Shown here: positions 1 to 10,305 of the stretch, one piece after another
How the letters are laid out: the number at the start of each line of letters is the position of its first letter
How positions within the stretch are numbered: position 1 is the first letter of the stretch
From: Canna indica
Lineage: Eukaryota > Streptophyta > Magnoliopsida > Zingiberales > Cannaceae
Reading direction: 5' to 3'
Assembly (NCBI GenBank): GCA_034359265.1
Contig: CP136890.1
Location: forward strand, 53,313,501-53,377,500
Length of the DNA stretch: 64,000 bases
Notes under the pieces: generated by a model
What the model was told of the DNA's origin: nothing
Seen by the model: the letters and a program-made list of their open reading frames with translations, nothing else
The model's database searches: none
Made by a program: the position numbers and the translations under genes

Positions 1-1059
1 GGTCGACCGACAAAAGTTGGTGAAGAAATCGCGGAAGGCTACCTCGGTCGATCGGATTGCAAATCGGAGGTTGTGCCTTTGGGTTCACTGCATCGGCGAC
101 CGGATCTGGGATTGAGAAAGTTGCGACTCATTCGATTGACCCGTCGGTCGACCGAACATCGCAAAAAATACACAAAAGGCGCAGCGGTCGCGGGCGGTCG
201 ACCGACGATCGACCGACAAGCGATCGAACGGCGGTAACAGCTAGTTTTCCGCTTGTTGAACCACCCGTTCGATTGAGGGGTTATAAATACCCCTCACCTA
301 ACTCCTTTAAGCTTTCTTATAGATTTAATTGAGCATTTAAATGAGAGTTTTGAGCCTTCTAAAGATCGATTAATAGCGCTCGATTCTTCCGCCGACAACT
401 TCTTCTAGCGCACACTCTTCCTCAACTCGGGCTTCAATTCGAGCTCTATGACTTGGCGAGTTGGAGGCTTGGAAAAGTGCATTTAATCTTGGTTTACTTT
501 TTAATCTCTTTTCATTATAATTTTAATTGTTATTTGAACACTATTTTATTTGGATTTGTGCTTGTGAAGACCTAGGATTGTTAGGTCTTAAAATTGGGTG
601 GTTGCCTTTGTGTTTGAGGCTTAATTCCACCGGTGTAAACTCAGTTCGCTAGGATTAGTTGAGTTGTCCCTTAGGGTTGAGGTGGAAGAGTGCTCTCGAT
701 AAGAAGGCGGAGACTTCCGGGTGTTGAAGTGCCTTAGATTGAGAGTGAGACTCTTCGAGTCAAAGTCCTCTTTGTAAGGGAAATAATTTAAATCTAGTAA
801 ACTAATTTTGGAAATCCTAAGTGGGGTGCTTAGGTAGTGGAGTAGGCATTGAGGCCGAACCACTATAAATTCTTGTGTTTGCATTGGTATTTTGTTTGTC
901 TTTATTGCTTTATCATTTATCGCTTCCGCATTTAGTCACTTAACTTGTAATTTGCCTAAGTAACCAAAAGAAATGATTAAAACCGAATTTAAGCAACAAG
1001 AATTAGTAAACACACTATTCACCCCCCCCCCCCCTCTAGTGTGGCCATTTCATCCAACA
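1..1059 (+). mobile_element. Copia LTR (C1), 3' portion, cut by the window edge
   Basis: The stretch reads as the downstream part of a Ty1/copia LTR in plus orientation. It has GGTCGACC-rich U3-like sequence at the left edge, a TATA box at 282-289, the motif ACCACTATAAAT near 861, and the block 'cacactattcacccc' followed by a C-run and 'ggccatttca', which recurs in every related LTR of the window (4025, 17226, 26428, 47492). It ends in a plausible CA at 1059. No primer site follows, and the next sequence is Copia gag in the opposite orientation, so this is a solo or truncated LTR. The 5' end lies outside the window. Confidence 0.75.
282..289 (+). promoter_or_regulatory. TATA box of Copia LTR C1
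   Basis: TATAAATA lies between a GGTCGACC-rich upstream part and the presumed transcribed R-U5 part. The same TATAAATA sits at the equivalent place in the C2 and C3 LTRs (4743-4750 minus, 8956-8963 minus, 12713-12720 minus, 46746-46753 plus) and in the LTR at 26428 (27178-27185 minus). Being LTR promoters is an inference from position. Confidence 0.55.
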
Positions 1060-1069
1060 ACAATAACAA

Positions 1070-1487
1070 GATTTGACTCTAAAGCTTTTAGGGACAAATA
1101 ATTAACTTATAGAGACTCATAACACAACCCTAATTGGTGATTTGTGTTGTAGTGTTGTCATCATAACATTCATTAGAAGTGTCAATCTCTTCGGTCTTGA
1201 TATAATCATATAGCATTTTTAAAGTTACCCAGATATCAAGCCGAAATACAATGCATGACCTTTTTAAAGATATTATTTTCCGAAGAACAAAATATGCAAT
1301 TCGTAGCTTTAGCATTTAATTCAAACATATCAATTTGTTCCTGGGTCCATGCATTCATGCTTTCCTTAGGTTCAATATATTGAATTTTTACCATGTTAAA
1401 AACACCTAAACCTTGAGTCTTTAGGAATGTGTACATCCGACTTCCAAAGACCAAAGATCGATTCATCGAACCTATGAGGTATGGAAA
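1070..1487 (-). pseudogene. Copia (C2) gag fragment, downstream of the gypsy LTR insertion
   Basis: Reading on the minus strand from 1487, the protein resembles the N-terminal half of SIRE/Tork-type Copia gag (DUF4219/UBN2). A tract like 'MYTFLKTQGLGVFNMV' is followed by an acidic/tryptophan tract and 'ELNAKATNCIFCSS'. The frame shifts near 1250 into 'IWVTLKMLYDYIKTEEID', so it is broken. The gag start codon is on the other side of the inserted LTR, at 3952-3954, and gives about eight codons before the insertion. Downstream it runs into LTR C1 near 1070. Gag would package element RNA, but this copy cannot make a full product. Confidence 0.65.
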
Positions 1488-1784
1488 TGTAACACCCGCT
1501 AAATTATTTGTGTATACTTATTTCAGCGGGTTGTGAGTGACGCGAGATGGTGCGCACGGGCTTGAGCATTGACGCTTAGCTTGAGGTGAGACTCGGATAC
1601 TCTAGAAATTTTCTTAATTAAAATGTAAATGGTAAAATATTTTATTCTTCACGTTGTTAAAGAGGACTTCGAGAGGAATCCAACGGTTCAATCAGATCCT
1701 AATTCGGACTTGGATTGGGTGAGATAGAGGAGGTTTAGTGAACCACTTAAGTTAGGGGCAGATTAGTAATTTCAGCCCAAGTAA

Positions 1785-1820
1785 AATAATAATAATAATA
1801 ATAATAACAACAACAACAAC

Positions 1821-1850
<30 letters not shown>
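1785..1850 (+). repeat. AAT/AAC trinucleotide microsatellite inside LTR A
   Basis: About 22 trinucleotide units run as (AAT)n, (AAC)n, (AAT)n. The corresponding place in the LTR copies near 49655 and 56610 has no array, so it expanded after this copy separated from them. Confidence 0.9.
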
Positions 1851-1851
<1 letters not shown>

Positions 1852-2035
1852 TATAAAATACCTGTCTCCTAGGGGCGTACGGCACTATAGCCGCACGCAA
1901 CCCGAGGCACTTGGGAGAGAAGGGGCATCGATCAAAAGTTTGAGCGGGGTGTCCGATCCGGCCGGAACTCGCGAATCGTCGGCGTCGAGCACCGATAGGC
2001 CTTCCCTACTCCTTGTCCTTTCCGATTTCTTTCCA

Positions 2036-3580
2036 GTGAGTAGATTTCCCTTTTCTCTTCCTCCTTTCCTTCCTCCTTGTGCCGTCCATGGCATAGGAAA
2101 CATTTGACGAATTGTTGAAAGCTTGTAGAGGATTGATGTTGGATTAAACCATGTCATAGATTGGTTAAAGAGGGGAATAAATGAGTTCTTCTTGTGGTGT
2201 GTGGCCGCCCTAGGCATGCCCTAGTGCTGGTCTGGTCGGCCATGAGAGGGGAGGTATTTTGGGGTAATTAGTTGTATATGAATTGCTAGATAAGAATTCA
2301 TATGTATTGATGTTATACATTGAAAGGAATGCTATGCTACTGATTTTTAGCGTTGAATTTCTATGGTTTATTTTGTTGAAATTTATAGGTTGTCTATGCT
2401 GAAAATTCATGTTGAAATTGGTGTATAAAAGTAGGAAATTACCTTTATACATATAATGTAGAAATTCCCTAAGTTTAATGATGAAAGTTCATAGTTTTCT
2501 TGCTGAAATTGTGTAGTCTTGATGCTGTCAATCTCATAGTACATTGCTGAAATTTCTTGTGTTTGATTTCTGAAATACCATATGTTTTGAAGCTGAAATT
2601 TCATATAGTTGATTGCTGAAATTACCTAGTGCATGATGCTGAAAATTCTATGCTGGAATTTTCTATGTAGATGCTGAAATTTAGTCAAATCTGTGCTGAT
2701 TTGATTTAGTAGTTTGGGAAATCAATTTAAGGCGGAAGGTATCGATGTAACCTATCGATTTGCATATAAGGTACACTTTGGGAACATAGAATGGATGTAT
2801 GTGACTCGAACAGTAATGTGGGGGTAGGAATCGGAGAAATTCAGTAAGCTAAAATTTTCCTAGTGCATTTTAATCGAGCCGGGATGCGGTCTCAGTGTGA
2901 CGATCCTAATTGTCATAAACAACTAGGGTTTTAGTTGATAATAGGGATAGGTGAACCTTGGGTGGGTTGACATGAGGATGTGACTCCCGGGTAGTGGTCC
3001 GAGCTACATTGGGCCGAGTGGTGTGCACAGCACACAAGGTGTTTATGGGCCTTCATAGGTCCAGAGGTGAGCTTTGCGCACGAGATACATTGGGCCGGTG
3101 GGCCGAGTGGTACACATTGCGTATGAGTGATCATGGGTCAGAGCGCCTTCCTGACCGAGTTGGGAACTAGTTCTAGAGGGCCTTTCTAGACCAGTGAACT
3201 CGAGCATAAAAACAGTGGGTACTTGCTCTAGAGGGCCTTCCTAGACCAGTGTACCCGAGGGGGAGAGATAGTTGGACACTGAGTCTAGAGGGCCTTCCTA
3301 GACCAGTGTACCCGAGGGGGAGAGGCAGTTGGACACTGAGCCTAGAGGGCTTTCCTAGATCAGTTAAACTGAGAAAAGAAACTAATTTAGGATTCAGAAC
3401 TTAGAAAGCATTTTCCGTAGAGTCGGATGAGAGATGAGATTGTATTCTTACATATATAACTTGGCATGCACCCTTGATATATATTGTATGAACTGCCATT
3501 TCTGGATTGCATTTCCTAAGGATTGGAAAAACTATTCACTGAGTTTTATACTCATTTATACTCTCATGTTTGTTTTGCAG
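2036..3580 (+). other. Candidate LTR-internal leader intron, family A solo LTR
   Basis: A donor-like TTCCA/GTGAGTAG at 2036 and an acceptor-like TTTGTTTTGCAG/AGCGTGACC ending at 3580 bracket 1545 bases. The same pair of signals occurs in both LTRs of the element at 47587-56908 and, with related sequence, in family B LTRs. Splicing is an inference; only the conserved signals are seen. Confidence 0.4.
3173..3365 (+). repeat. Tandem ~57-bp hairpin units in LTR A
   Basis: Four units begin with CTAGAGGG at 3173, 3228, 3285 and 3342. Each contains an inverted repeat of the type CACTG-GTCTAG ... CTAGACCAGTG around the core GGGCCTTCC. Equivalent arrays lie at 48161-48350 and about 55535-55745 on the minus strand. 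Confidence 0.8.
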
Positions 3581-3930
3581 AGCGTGACCCAGAGATACGG
3601 CGCAGCTGATAGGAGCGGACTCCAATAGCGATCTCGTGAGCTGGTTGGCATAGTCGAGTCTAGTTGAGTCTAGTGGAGTCAAGTCCTATTTGGGAACTAA
3701 GACATCGTAGTCTTTAGAGTTATTTAAACTCTTAGTTAAACTTTTTTCTTTTGAGATACCTTGTATGTGGATTGTGTCTTTATAACTGAGTTGTTATTGG
3801 TTATTCCCTAGTCATGTTATAAACACTTTGTTTTCAAGTTGTACCTATTTAAATGTTTGTGTAATGGTTTAGGCTTCGGGGTGCTAGACTGCACTCTGGC
3901 CGGTCACGTGACTAAATTTGGGGCGTGACA

Positions 3931-4024
3931 AGAAACAATCGACTCGAGTTCCATTTCCGGATCGAAACAAAGTGTAGGAGAGATGGTGAAATCTCAAGCT
4001 ACAACTCGCTCTGATACCAAATAT
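3931..4024 (-). mobile_element. Copia C2 5' leader with primer site and gag start codon
   Basis: On the minus strand this is the leader just inside the C2 5' LTR. The primer-binding site is at 4008-4019 and an ATG at 3952-3954 opens gag. Gag is cut after about eight codons by the family A solo LTR. The same leader, with the same insertion, recurs inverted at 47493-47586. Confidence 0.8.
4008..4019 (-). other. Primer-binding site, initiator tRNA-Met type (C2 left copy)
   Basis: TGGTATCAGAGC on the minus strand is a perfect match to the usual plant retrotransposon site complementary to the 3' end of initiator tRNA-Met. It starts five bases inside the LTR end at 4025. Confidence 0.85.
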
Positions 4025-4915
4025 TGCTGAAATGGCCACAATAGAAGGGGGGGTGAATAGTGTGTTAACTAATCAATTAGCCTAAATTCCGATTATAATC
4101 ATTTACTTGATTTACTTAGACAAATTATAATTTATCGACTAAATGCGAAAGCGAGTAATAAAGGTAAGCAATGATACACAAAGAAAATAATGTTAACACA
4201 ATTATTTATAGTGGTTTGGCCCCAATGCCTACTCTACTACCTAAGCACCGTGCTAAGGATTTCACACCCAAATCCACTAAATTACGAGTAGCTTATAATC
4301 GAGGACTTTACACCGGAAAAACCCTATACTCACCTCGAAGATACTTACACACCTGGAAGTATCCACCTTCACATCGAGTGAGCTTTCACACCTCAATCCC
4401 TAAGGACTACTCCTAACGTAGTTTACACAAGTGGTTTTACACATTACACCAAGGTAATCACTTACTCACAAGACCACACACTAGGTCTTTTACACCCATA
4501 AGTAAATCAAAGTAAAACAAATCTATCACAAGAAGTGAGTGAAGATGACTTATCACAATGAGAACACCTCTTCTTCTTGAGCCTGACACCCTTGAAGAGC
4601 CCTCCAATGAAGAACACTTGAAGATGAGGGATCAAAAGCTAGGTTTTAAGGATTTGATCAAGAAAGTGCTTAGAAGATGCTAAGGATCACTCTTTGAGGT
4701 TTAGAAGCATCAACAATAGTGAGGGAGAAAGATTGGGATGAGTATTTATAACCTCCCAACTCACAAGGCTCGTCAATGGGCATTTTTCTGCCCATTACCG
4801 ACGCCCGGTCGTTTGCCGGTCAATCGTCGGTCGACCGACCGAGAGATCGAATGCCTTCTGCCAATTCAGGGCATCATTCGGTTGACTGAATAATCTACTG
4901 CTCATATTCGGCTTT
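4025..4915 (-). mobile_element. Copia C2 LTR, 3' part (left copy)
   Basis: Minus-orientation Copia LTR ending in TTTCAGCA at 4025. It includes a TATA box (4743-4750) and GGTCGACC-type palindromes near 4800-4870. At 4915 it is cut by a family B gypsy LTR end (TGTCACGCC in plus). The inverted partner is 46577-47492, cut by the same LTR at the same base, flanked by GACAA in both copies. Confidence 0.85.
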
Positions 4916-5365
4916 TGTCTGTCACGCCCCAACTCAGGGTCCCGTAATCGGCCAGGGTATACATGCCTATACCCCGAAGCCTAACCCATGCAAATGCCAA
5001 AGCAAATAGTGTAGTGGAAAGAAAACAACAAGTTTTATTTTAAAGGAAAAGTGAATCAATAACAAGTTTAGATTAATAACTCAGAAGTAAAGGAAATGTG
5101 GAAATACGATTAGGTTCAACAGTTTAAAATTTCAGTGAAATAAAACCTGAAATAAGAACATAAATGCCCTCAGGCTAGAACGCCAAAACAAGTTAATACA
5201 AGTGCATGACACTACCAAAAGAAAAACTCGACTACGACCATAACTATGGCTGCTATGAGATCCAACGACTCCTCTGCCCTCCTACGACGCCAAGTGCATC
5301 CAACCCACCTCACCGTTCAGGCTCTGCAAAATAGAAATCACACGACAACGGGTGAGTTCAAAGAA
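4916..5365 (-). mobile_element. Gypsy family B LTR, 3' end fragment (left copy)
   Basis: Starts TGTCACGCCCC and matches the last ~450 bases of the LTR at 44249-46576 in opposite orientation. It includes the acceptor-like TTTTGCAG/AGCCTGA near 5325. Similarity stops abruptly after 5365, where unrelated sequence of the CACTA block begins. The break therefore came after the LTR inserted. Confidence 0.82.
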
Positions 5366-5939
5366 CACATGCAACAGTAAACAATTTTGATAAGGCACCA
5401 ACAGGATTTAAATTATTTAGACATGAGAAAAGACAATGTTGGATAGAGCCTACACTGATCTTTGTGGCATAAATTGAAGTGACATGTCAATCAAAATTTT
5501 AAGAGCTAGCTAAAAATGACCCCTACCTAACTTTGACCTGCTAATACGACGAATTTTGTATATATTGAGACTTAGAACATCCCGTTTCGCCATGAAAATC
5601 CTCCATTGGATACCAAAATAGATTTGTACAGAAAAATCTCCGTAAAAAGAAATTTCTATATAGCATCAAAGACACAAAATTCATATAAAAACTTAGCAAT
5701 TTTAATAACCCACTACATCAAATCAAGAAAGGTAATTTCTATATAATATACCATCTACAATTTTGTTCTTTCAAAACTAGAGATTGAATCAGTTTCACAA
5801 TAGCAAACCAAATAACGAAAAAGAGGAGGATTTTTAGATCATCGAATTCCACCTGCAAATCGGCACTTGAGTTGATTTATGAGACATAACATCAAAGAGG
5901 AGAATAATAGATTAGCATACCGCCACTTGAGTTGCTTTC

Positions 5940-7136
5940 TCATTTACAATATTTCCATCTTTGCGAGTGCGACTGTCAATATATACTTGAGCTCGGGAAT
6001 GTGCAACTCCATTAGCTTCCTTTGTCTAAAAAAGTAATTTGAAAAACATATCTAATATATCCATGATAAATGTTACACACAAGTACAATATCGTTATAAA
6101 AAGTTTGGTAGAAAAAAGGATAACTTACCTTCTCTCGAATATACTTTTTTATTGATTTTGTACCCAAGCAATGAGGCTCATCATATTTCGCACGATTGCC
6201 TTTGTTTGTTAAACTGATATTCTATTTAAGAAAACAAATTATCATATTAAATTCCAATTGTAAGGGTCTACTCTTTCTCATCATCCTATACGTAAAGTTC
6301 ACTTATATATACCTTAGCTTCCTCAGTGACCCAATGGTGAACAAGCTTCGCATATTGATCTTTGTCAACACGGTGATCAGGTATTTTTGCAGCCATTTGC
6401 TCCTCATTAAAACTATCATCAAACTCTTTAGACTTCAGTTCACACTTCCAATACCTCCATGAGTCATTTATCTTCTTTAGGACCCAACTCTTTGTCGCAT
6501 CATTATAAGATGACACAAATTTGACTTTTGACTACAAAAGGAATAAAATCATATATTTTTTTTCGAGCTACTACAAGAAAACTACACAGATTGAAATAAA
6601 TCATATTTCACACATACCTCGACAATTCTCCACATCTCCTCCTTCAAATATTATGGCATCTTATGCCAATCCAAGTAATCAATGGGTGCAAGATGTGATA
6701 TTCTGGCCATGATTCCTAGACAATTTGCCAAATCGCCATCGTCTCTCCCAACTAGTGTATGTGTAATGGGATCAACTTCAATAACAACCCGTTCATGGTC
6801 GCCCAAATCCTAGAAATCAGGCATGAGTGTTGGACCCCTAACCTTTTTAGGTTGTTGTGAACCATCTATTCTAATTAAACCATATCAGATAACTCTTTGT
6901 ACATGAAAATCATTATGAAATACATATTATTTAGCACAAGAAATTCAAAAAAGTGACATTGATATATAAAAAACTTAATTCAAGTTAAAAGGACTAACTC
7001 TGGACATACCGAAAGTGTTTGTGCTAGCATCAGCTAGCCTTTCTCCATCATCAGCTTGGTTCTCAAATGATTGAGATTGAGAAGATCCATCCTCTTGCTG
7101 CTCAACTACAATATTAAGACGCTTACATCTTCCCAT
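5940..7136 (-). pseudogene. TNPA-like / Ptta-En-Spm plant transposase (PF03004-type), multi-exon
   Basis: Probable second CACTA gene, whose product is expected to bind subterminal repeats. Visible exons on the minus strand: 7136-7009 (starts 'MGRCKRL', then Gln/Ser-rich, ends at a GTATGT donor); about 6878-6618 ('RGPTLMPDFW'-like, 'LGIMARISHLAPIDYLDW', donor GTATGT); 6531-6313 ('SKVKFVSSYNDATKSW', 'INDSWRYWKCELK', donor GTATAT); then a GTKSI/HSRAQVYIDSRTRKDG tract between about 6210 and 5940. This matches the plant Ptta/En/Spm family order (RGPT motif, conserved Trp region, 'RTRKDG' block). The exon joins are my reading of GT-AG sites. The C-terminus is not resolved and probably lost. Confidence 0.6.
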
Positions 7137-7619
7137 TTGTTACCTAAGATGATATCAAATTTAGAACAAAATGAAACAATGACAGACCAGTGAGTATGTA
7201 AAGAAAAAAATGATGAGCACGAGTTGAAAAGTGAAAAACAAGCAAAAAAAAACTTAAAAATATATTCAATCAAAGGAGTACTAACATAGAATCACATTAA
7301 TTAACATACATAAAAAGGAGTATACAAATAAAGCACTAAAGGAAAGCATAATGATAATCACATTAGTTAACATATATAAAAATATAACTCATTTTCCTGT
7401 GTCAAAAGAAAGCGTATGTCATCCTGTAAAGAATATATCAACATCAAATTCACGAAAGAGGAGTAAAATATATAAAATTGCAAAATAAAATGATAATATG
7501 TCTGCTTAATGAGAACTCAAATTCAAAATGTACACAAACTTAATCAGAACTCAGATGCAAAATATTGAAAGACAAATAATGAGCATACAACCACTCAATT
7601 TAAAAAAGTTCTTGTGAAG

Positions 7620-8292
7620 CTAGAAAAAATCATCCTCATATTCATCCATGGGATCATCTTCAACATGATCTTGTTCTATAAATTGGGCATCATCTCCGTC
7701 ATGATCAACATCAGTACGAACCAAGGTCAAATTCTCGAGCAGAGTATTAGAATTCCAAAGAGTATCTTGCCCCGAAAATTACCTACCCATATCAAATGTG
7801 TCCCTTAACTTAGCATGCTTGACCACGAGCCAATCCTTCTGGGGTTCATCCCTGATGTAAAATACTTTGTTCGCTTGTGATGCCAAAATAAAAGGGTCAT
7901 CTAACATATTCTCACCCTTATGGGTCAAGTTAGATAAATTGGCAAGGATGAAACCAAATTTATCCTTCTTAACACCTCTATTGACATCGACCCGGTCGCA
8001 TCTAAAAAGCACGATTTTAATTGTCCCATGATAGTTCAAATGAATAATGTCTTGAAGTACTCCATAATAGTTTATTTCTCCTTCCACAGGATGTTTATCT
8101 CTTGCACTAGCATAGCTGGTCGCCTTGACACACACAACAACTCCACTGTTTTGAGTTTTTAACACTCTCCAACGACATTTGGTATGAAATCTAAAGTCGT
8201 TCACCATAAAACCCGTATATCTCCTTGCTGATTCAAAAGGTCCCTTGGAAAGATACACGATTTCATCGTTCATTTCTACTTTGCCTTCTTCA
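7620..8292 (-). pseudogene. CACTA transposase C-terminal part (DUF4216)
   Basis: The minus-strand reading carries the DUF4216 signature of TNP2-type transposases: 'VNDFRFHTKCR', 'NYYGVLQDIIHLNYHG', 'VLFRCDRVD', then an acidic tail ending 'DEYEDDFF' and a stop at 7620-7622. There is one in-frame stop at 7779-7781, before the acidic tail. The apparent N-terminal residues at 8293-8312 belong to the inserted Copia LTR. The real upstream sequence continues at 13524 beyond the insertion, where a GT/AG-flanked exon reads into it. The Copia insertion destroys the gene. Confidence 0.75.
8288..8292 (+). repeat. Target site duplication CTTCA, left of Copia C3
   Basis: CTTCA directly precedes the LTR TG at 8293 and is repeated exactly at 13524-13528, directly after the right LTR's CA. 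This fixes the element boundaries to the base. Confidence 0.92.
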
Positions 8293-9730
8293 TGTTGTGT
8301 GAAACCCGACACTAGAAGGGGGGGTTGAATAGTGTCCGTCCCATTTTTTTAATTTCTTCTTACTCAATTTGATCTTTACTTAATGCAATTGTTACTTACT
8401 GATTAATGTGATCAAAATTCAATAACAATGATAAAAGCAAGTAAGAAAGCAATGCAAACAAGAATGCTTATAGTGGTTCGGCCAACCGCCAACTCCACTA
8501 CCTTGGCTCCTCACCAAGGATTTCTAACCACTACTTTATCGAATTTATGTTTCCCTTTGAATATAATGAGGACACCCTTCTCACCACTCGGAGAACACCT
8601 CAATCCTATTCACCAAGGCAAAACATAATTCTATAAAGCTATCCCTAAGTGTTTCCTAGCACGCCTAGCAGCTATCTCAACTTGAAAACAAGTTTACAAT
8701 AAAAGTCAAATACAAAGGAAAGAGCTTGAGAATATGAAATGAACCAACAATTCTTTCCACCGCCTGCAGGTCTCCAACTTGCAAGAAGATAGCTCTTGAG
8801 TTGCAACACAGTTGAAGAAGCACAGAATTAGCGCCTGAAATGAGTCGTAGATGGAAGCAGAGGGCGCGCGCAGATTTCGCTCTTTTGAAGGCTTAAGAAA
8901 ACTTCTTTAATGCTCAATAAAATTTCTAAGGGTTGTAAAGAAGTTAGGTGAGGGGTATTTATAACCCCTCACTCGAACGACCTGTTCAACGAGTGAAAAA
9001 TCAACCGTTGGAGTTGTTCAGTCGCAGGCCGGTCGATTGGTTGGTCGACCGACGGATCGACCGCCGGTGCGACCGCTGGCTGTCTGTGAGAGCTCAATCG
9101 ACCGACGGGTCGACCGGCTGACACTAATCTATTTCTTCCAACATTCGGTCGACCCGTCGGTCGACCGAATGGCTGGAGCCAGGGTCGCTATTATGCTATC
9201 TCCAGTTTAGTCGATCGCTACCATTCTGCCTCTTTTTCGCATCTGTCGGTCGACCAACCGGTCGACCGACTGGTCGACCGACTGGTCGACCAACAGGCTA
9301 CTGCCTATTTTTTCCAACATTCGGTCGACAAATCGGTCAACTGTACGGGCTGCTCACCATACTATTGCCTTGTTCGACGGACCGACCGGTCGACCGAACC
9401 CAGGCCGAGGATGGCTTCTTCCTTGGATTTTTACATGCCTTTTCTATGGGTTTGGTTACCATGTTTCAACTTGGATAACTTTACAATTTTAGCTTGGGAT
9501 AAACTATCCTAGGGACATATTACATTAATTCTACTTAATTTAATCCCGAGCCTTTCTTCAACGATCTCTTCTTCTATTTCCTTGACGATCTTTTCCTTCG
9601 TCCCGTTTGAACGGATTTGGCATGCATATCGCAACCTCAACCTGAACTCAAAACTTCACACTTGGATTAAATACATGTTTGTTATCATCAAAATAAAGAT
9701 CGAGGCTGAAGAGAGACCCTTAAGCCAACA
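8293..9730 (-). mobile_element. 3' LTR of Copia C3
   Basis: On the minus strand it starts TGTTGGCTTAAGG at 9730 and ends at 8293. TATA box at 8956-8963. U3 (9001-9400) carries nine exact GGTCGACC palindromes within about 400 bases. It aligns along its length with 12049-13523 apart from small indels and scattered substitutions. Confidence 0.93.
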
Positions 9731-9746
9731 ATCTCCCCCTTTTTGA
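9731..9746 (-). other. Polypurine tract of Copia C3
   Basis: Minus-strand AAAAAGGGGGAGAT lies directly before the LTR's TGTTGG. This is the usual place where plus-strand DNA synthesis is primed. Confidence 0.88.
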
Positions 9747-10305
9747 TGATGACAAACATAACATAAAATTTTAAGAAAACAAAAGCATTTGTGAGTTTGA
9801 GTTAAGGCATTCAAGAGTTAGGTACCTTAGAATATGCATTCAACTGTCTAACTTAGCATATGCATTCAACTATTTATAACTCAACCTATGCTCTCCCTAT
9901 CAATGTGCATTTTCAATTACCTATAACTTGACCTGTGCTCCCCTATCAATGTGCATATCATTTTTAACTCCCCCTATATATAATTCCCCCTTAACCATAA
10001 AACTCACACTAACTATATTCATCGTGAAACCAAGTGTGACCTTTCTTTTTCTCTCCCTTTTGACATCAATCAAAAAGGGTAAGAATTAAGGTACAATTAA
10101 TGAGTTTCATCATAAAAACCAAAAGAAACCAAGAAAGCCACAAAACCAAGTATCATCTACCACTATAGTACTTCTCATTAATGTAAGCGTATAGAAGGCA
10201 AACACCAATAGGTCGCAAAGCCCCATTACAGAGAATTACATAAGTGTGATTATACTTTATAGAATGCAAGTTATGAAAACATATATATTTTGAAGAAAAT
10301 ACATT
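9747..10305 (-). other. Non-coding 3' region of Copia C3
   Basis: About 560 bases between the RNase H stop and the polypurine tract. AT-rich, with a local repeat of 'caactatttataactcaacctatgctc' type text near 9840-9950. No coding signal seen. Confidence 0.6.

Larger units (their letters stand above)
1488..3930 (+). mobile_element. Solo LTR of Ty3/gypsy family A
   Basis: This 2443-bp block starts TGTAACACCC and ends GGCGTGACA, matching the two LTRs of the near-complete element at 47587-56908. The flanks are GGAAA on the left and AGAAA on the right, a 5-bp target duplication with one mismatch. No internal gag-pol lies beside it, so it is a solo LTR left by LTR-LTR recombination. It interrupts the first codons of the Copia C2 gag. 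It carries a TAA/CAA microsatellite not present in the related LTRs, and an array of ~57-bp units (3173-3365). Confidence 0.88.

Noticed and set aside
3173..3365. Regularly spaced short repeats as a possible CRISPR-like array.
   Set aside because: Units are head-to-tail ~57-bp repeats without unique spacers, inside a plant LTR.
4171..4416. Matching ORFs at 4171-4416 (plus) and 47081-47326 (minus).
   Set aside because: Antisense translation of the C2 LTR in both arms of the inverted duplication.
8428..8628. Identical plus-strand ORFs at 8428-8628 and 12185-12385, like a duplicated gene.
   Set aside because: They are the same stretch of the two C3 LTRs, antisense to the element.
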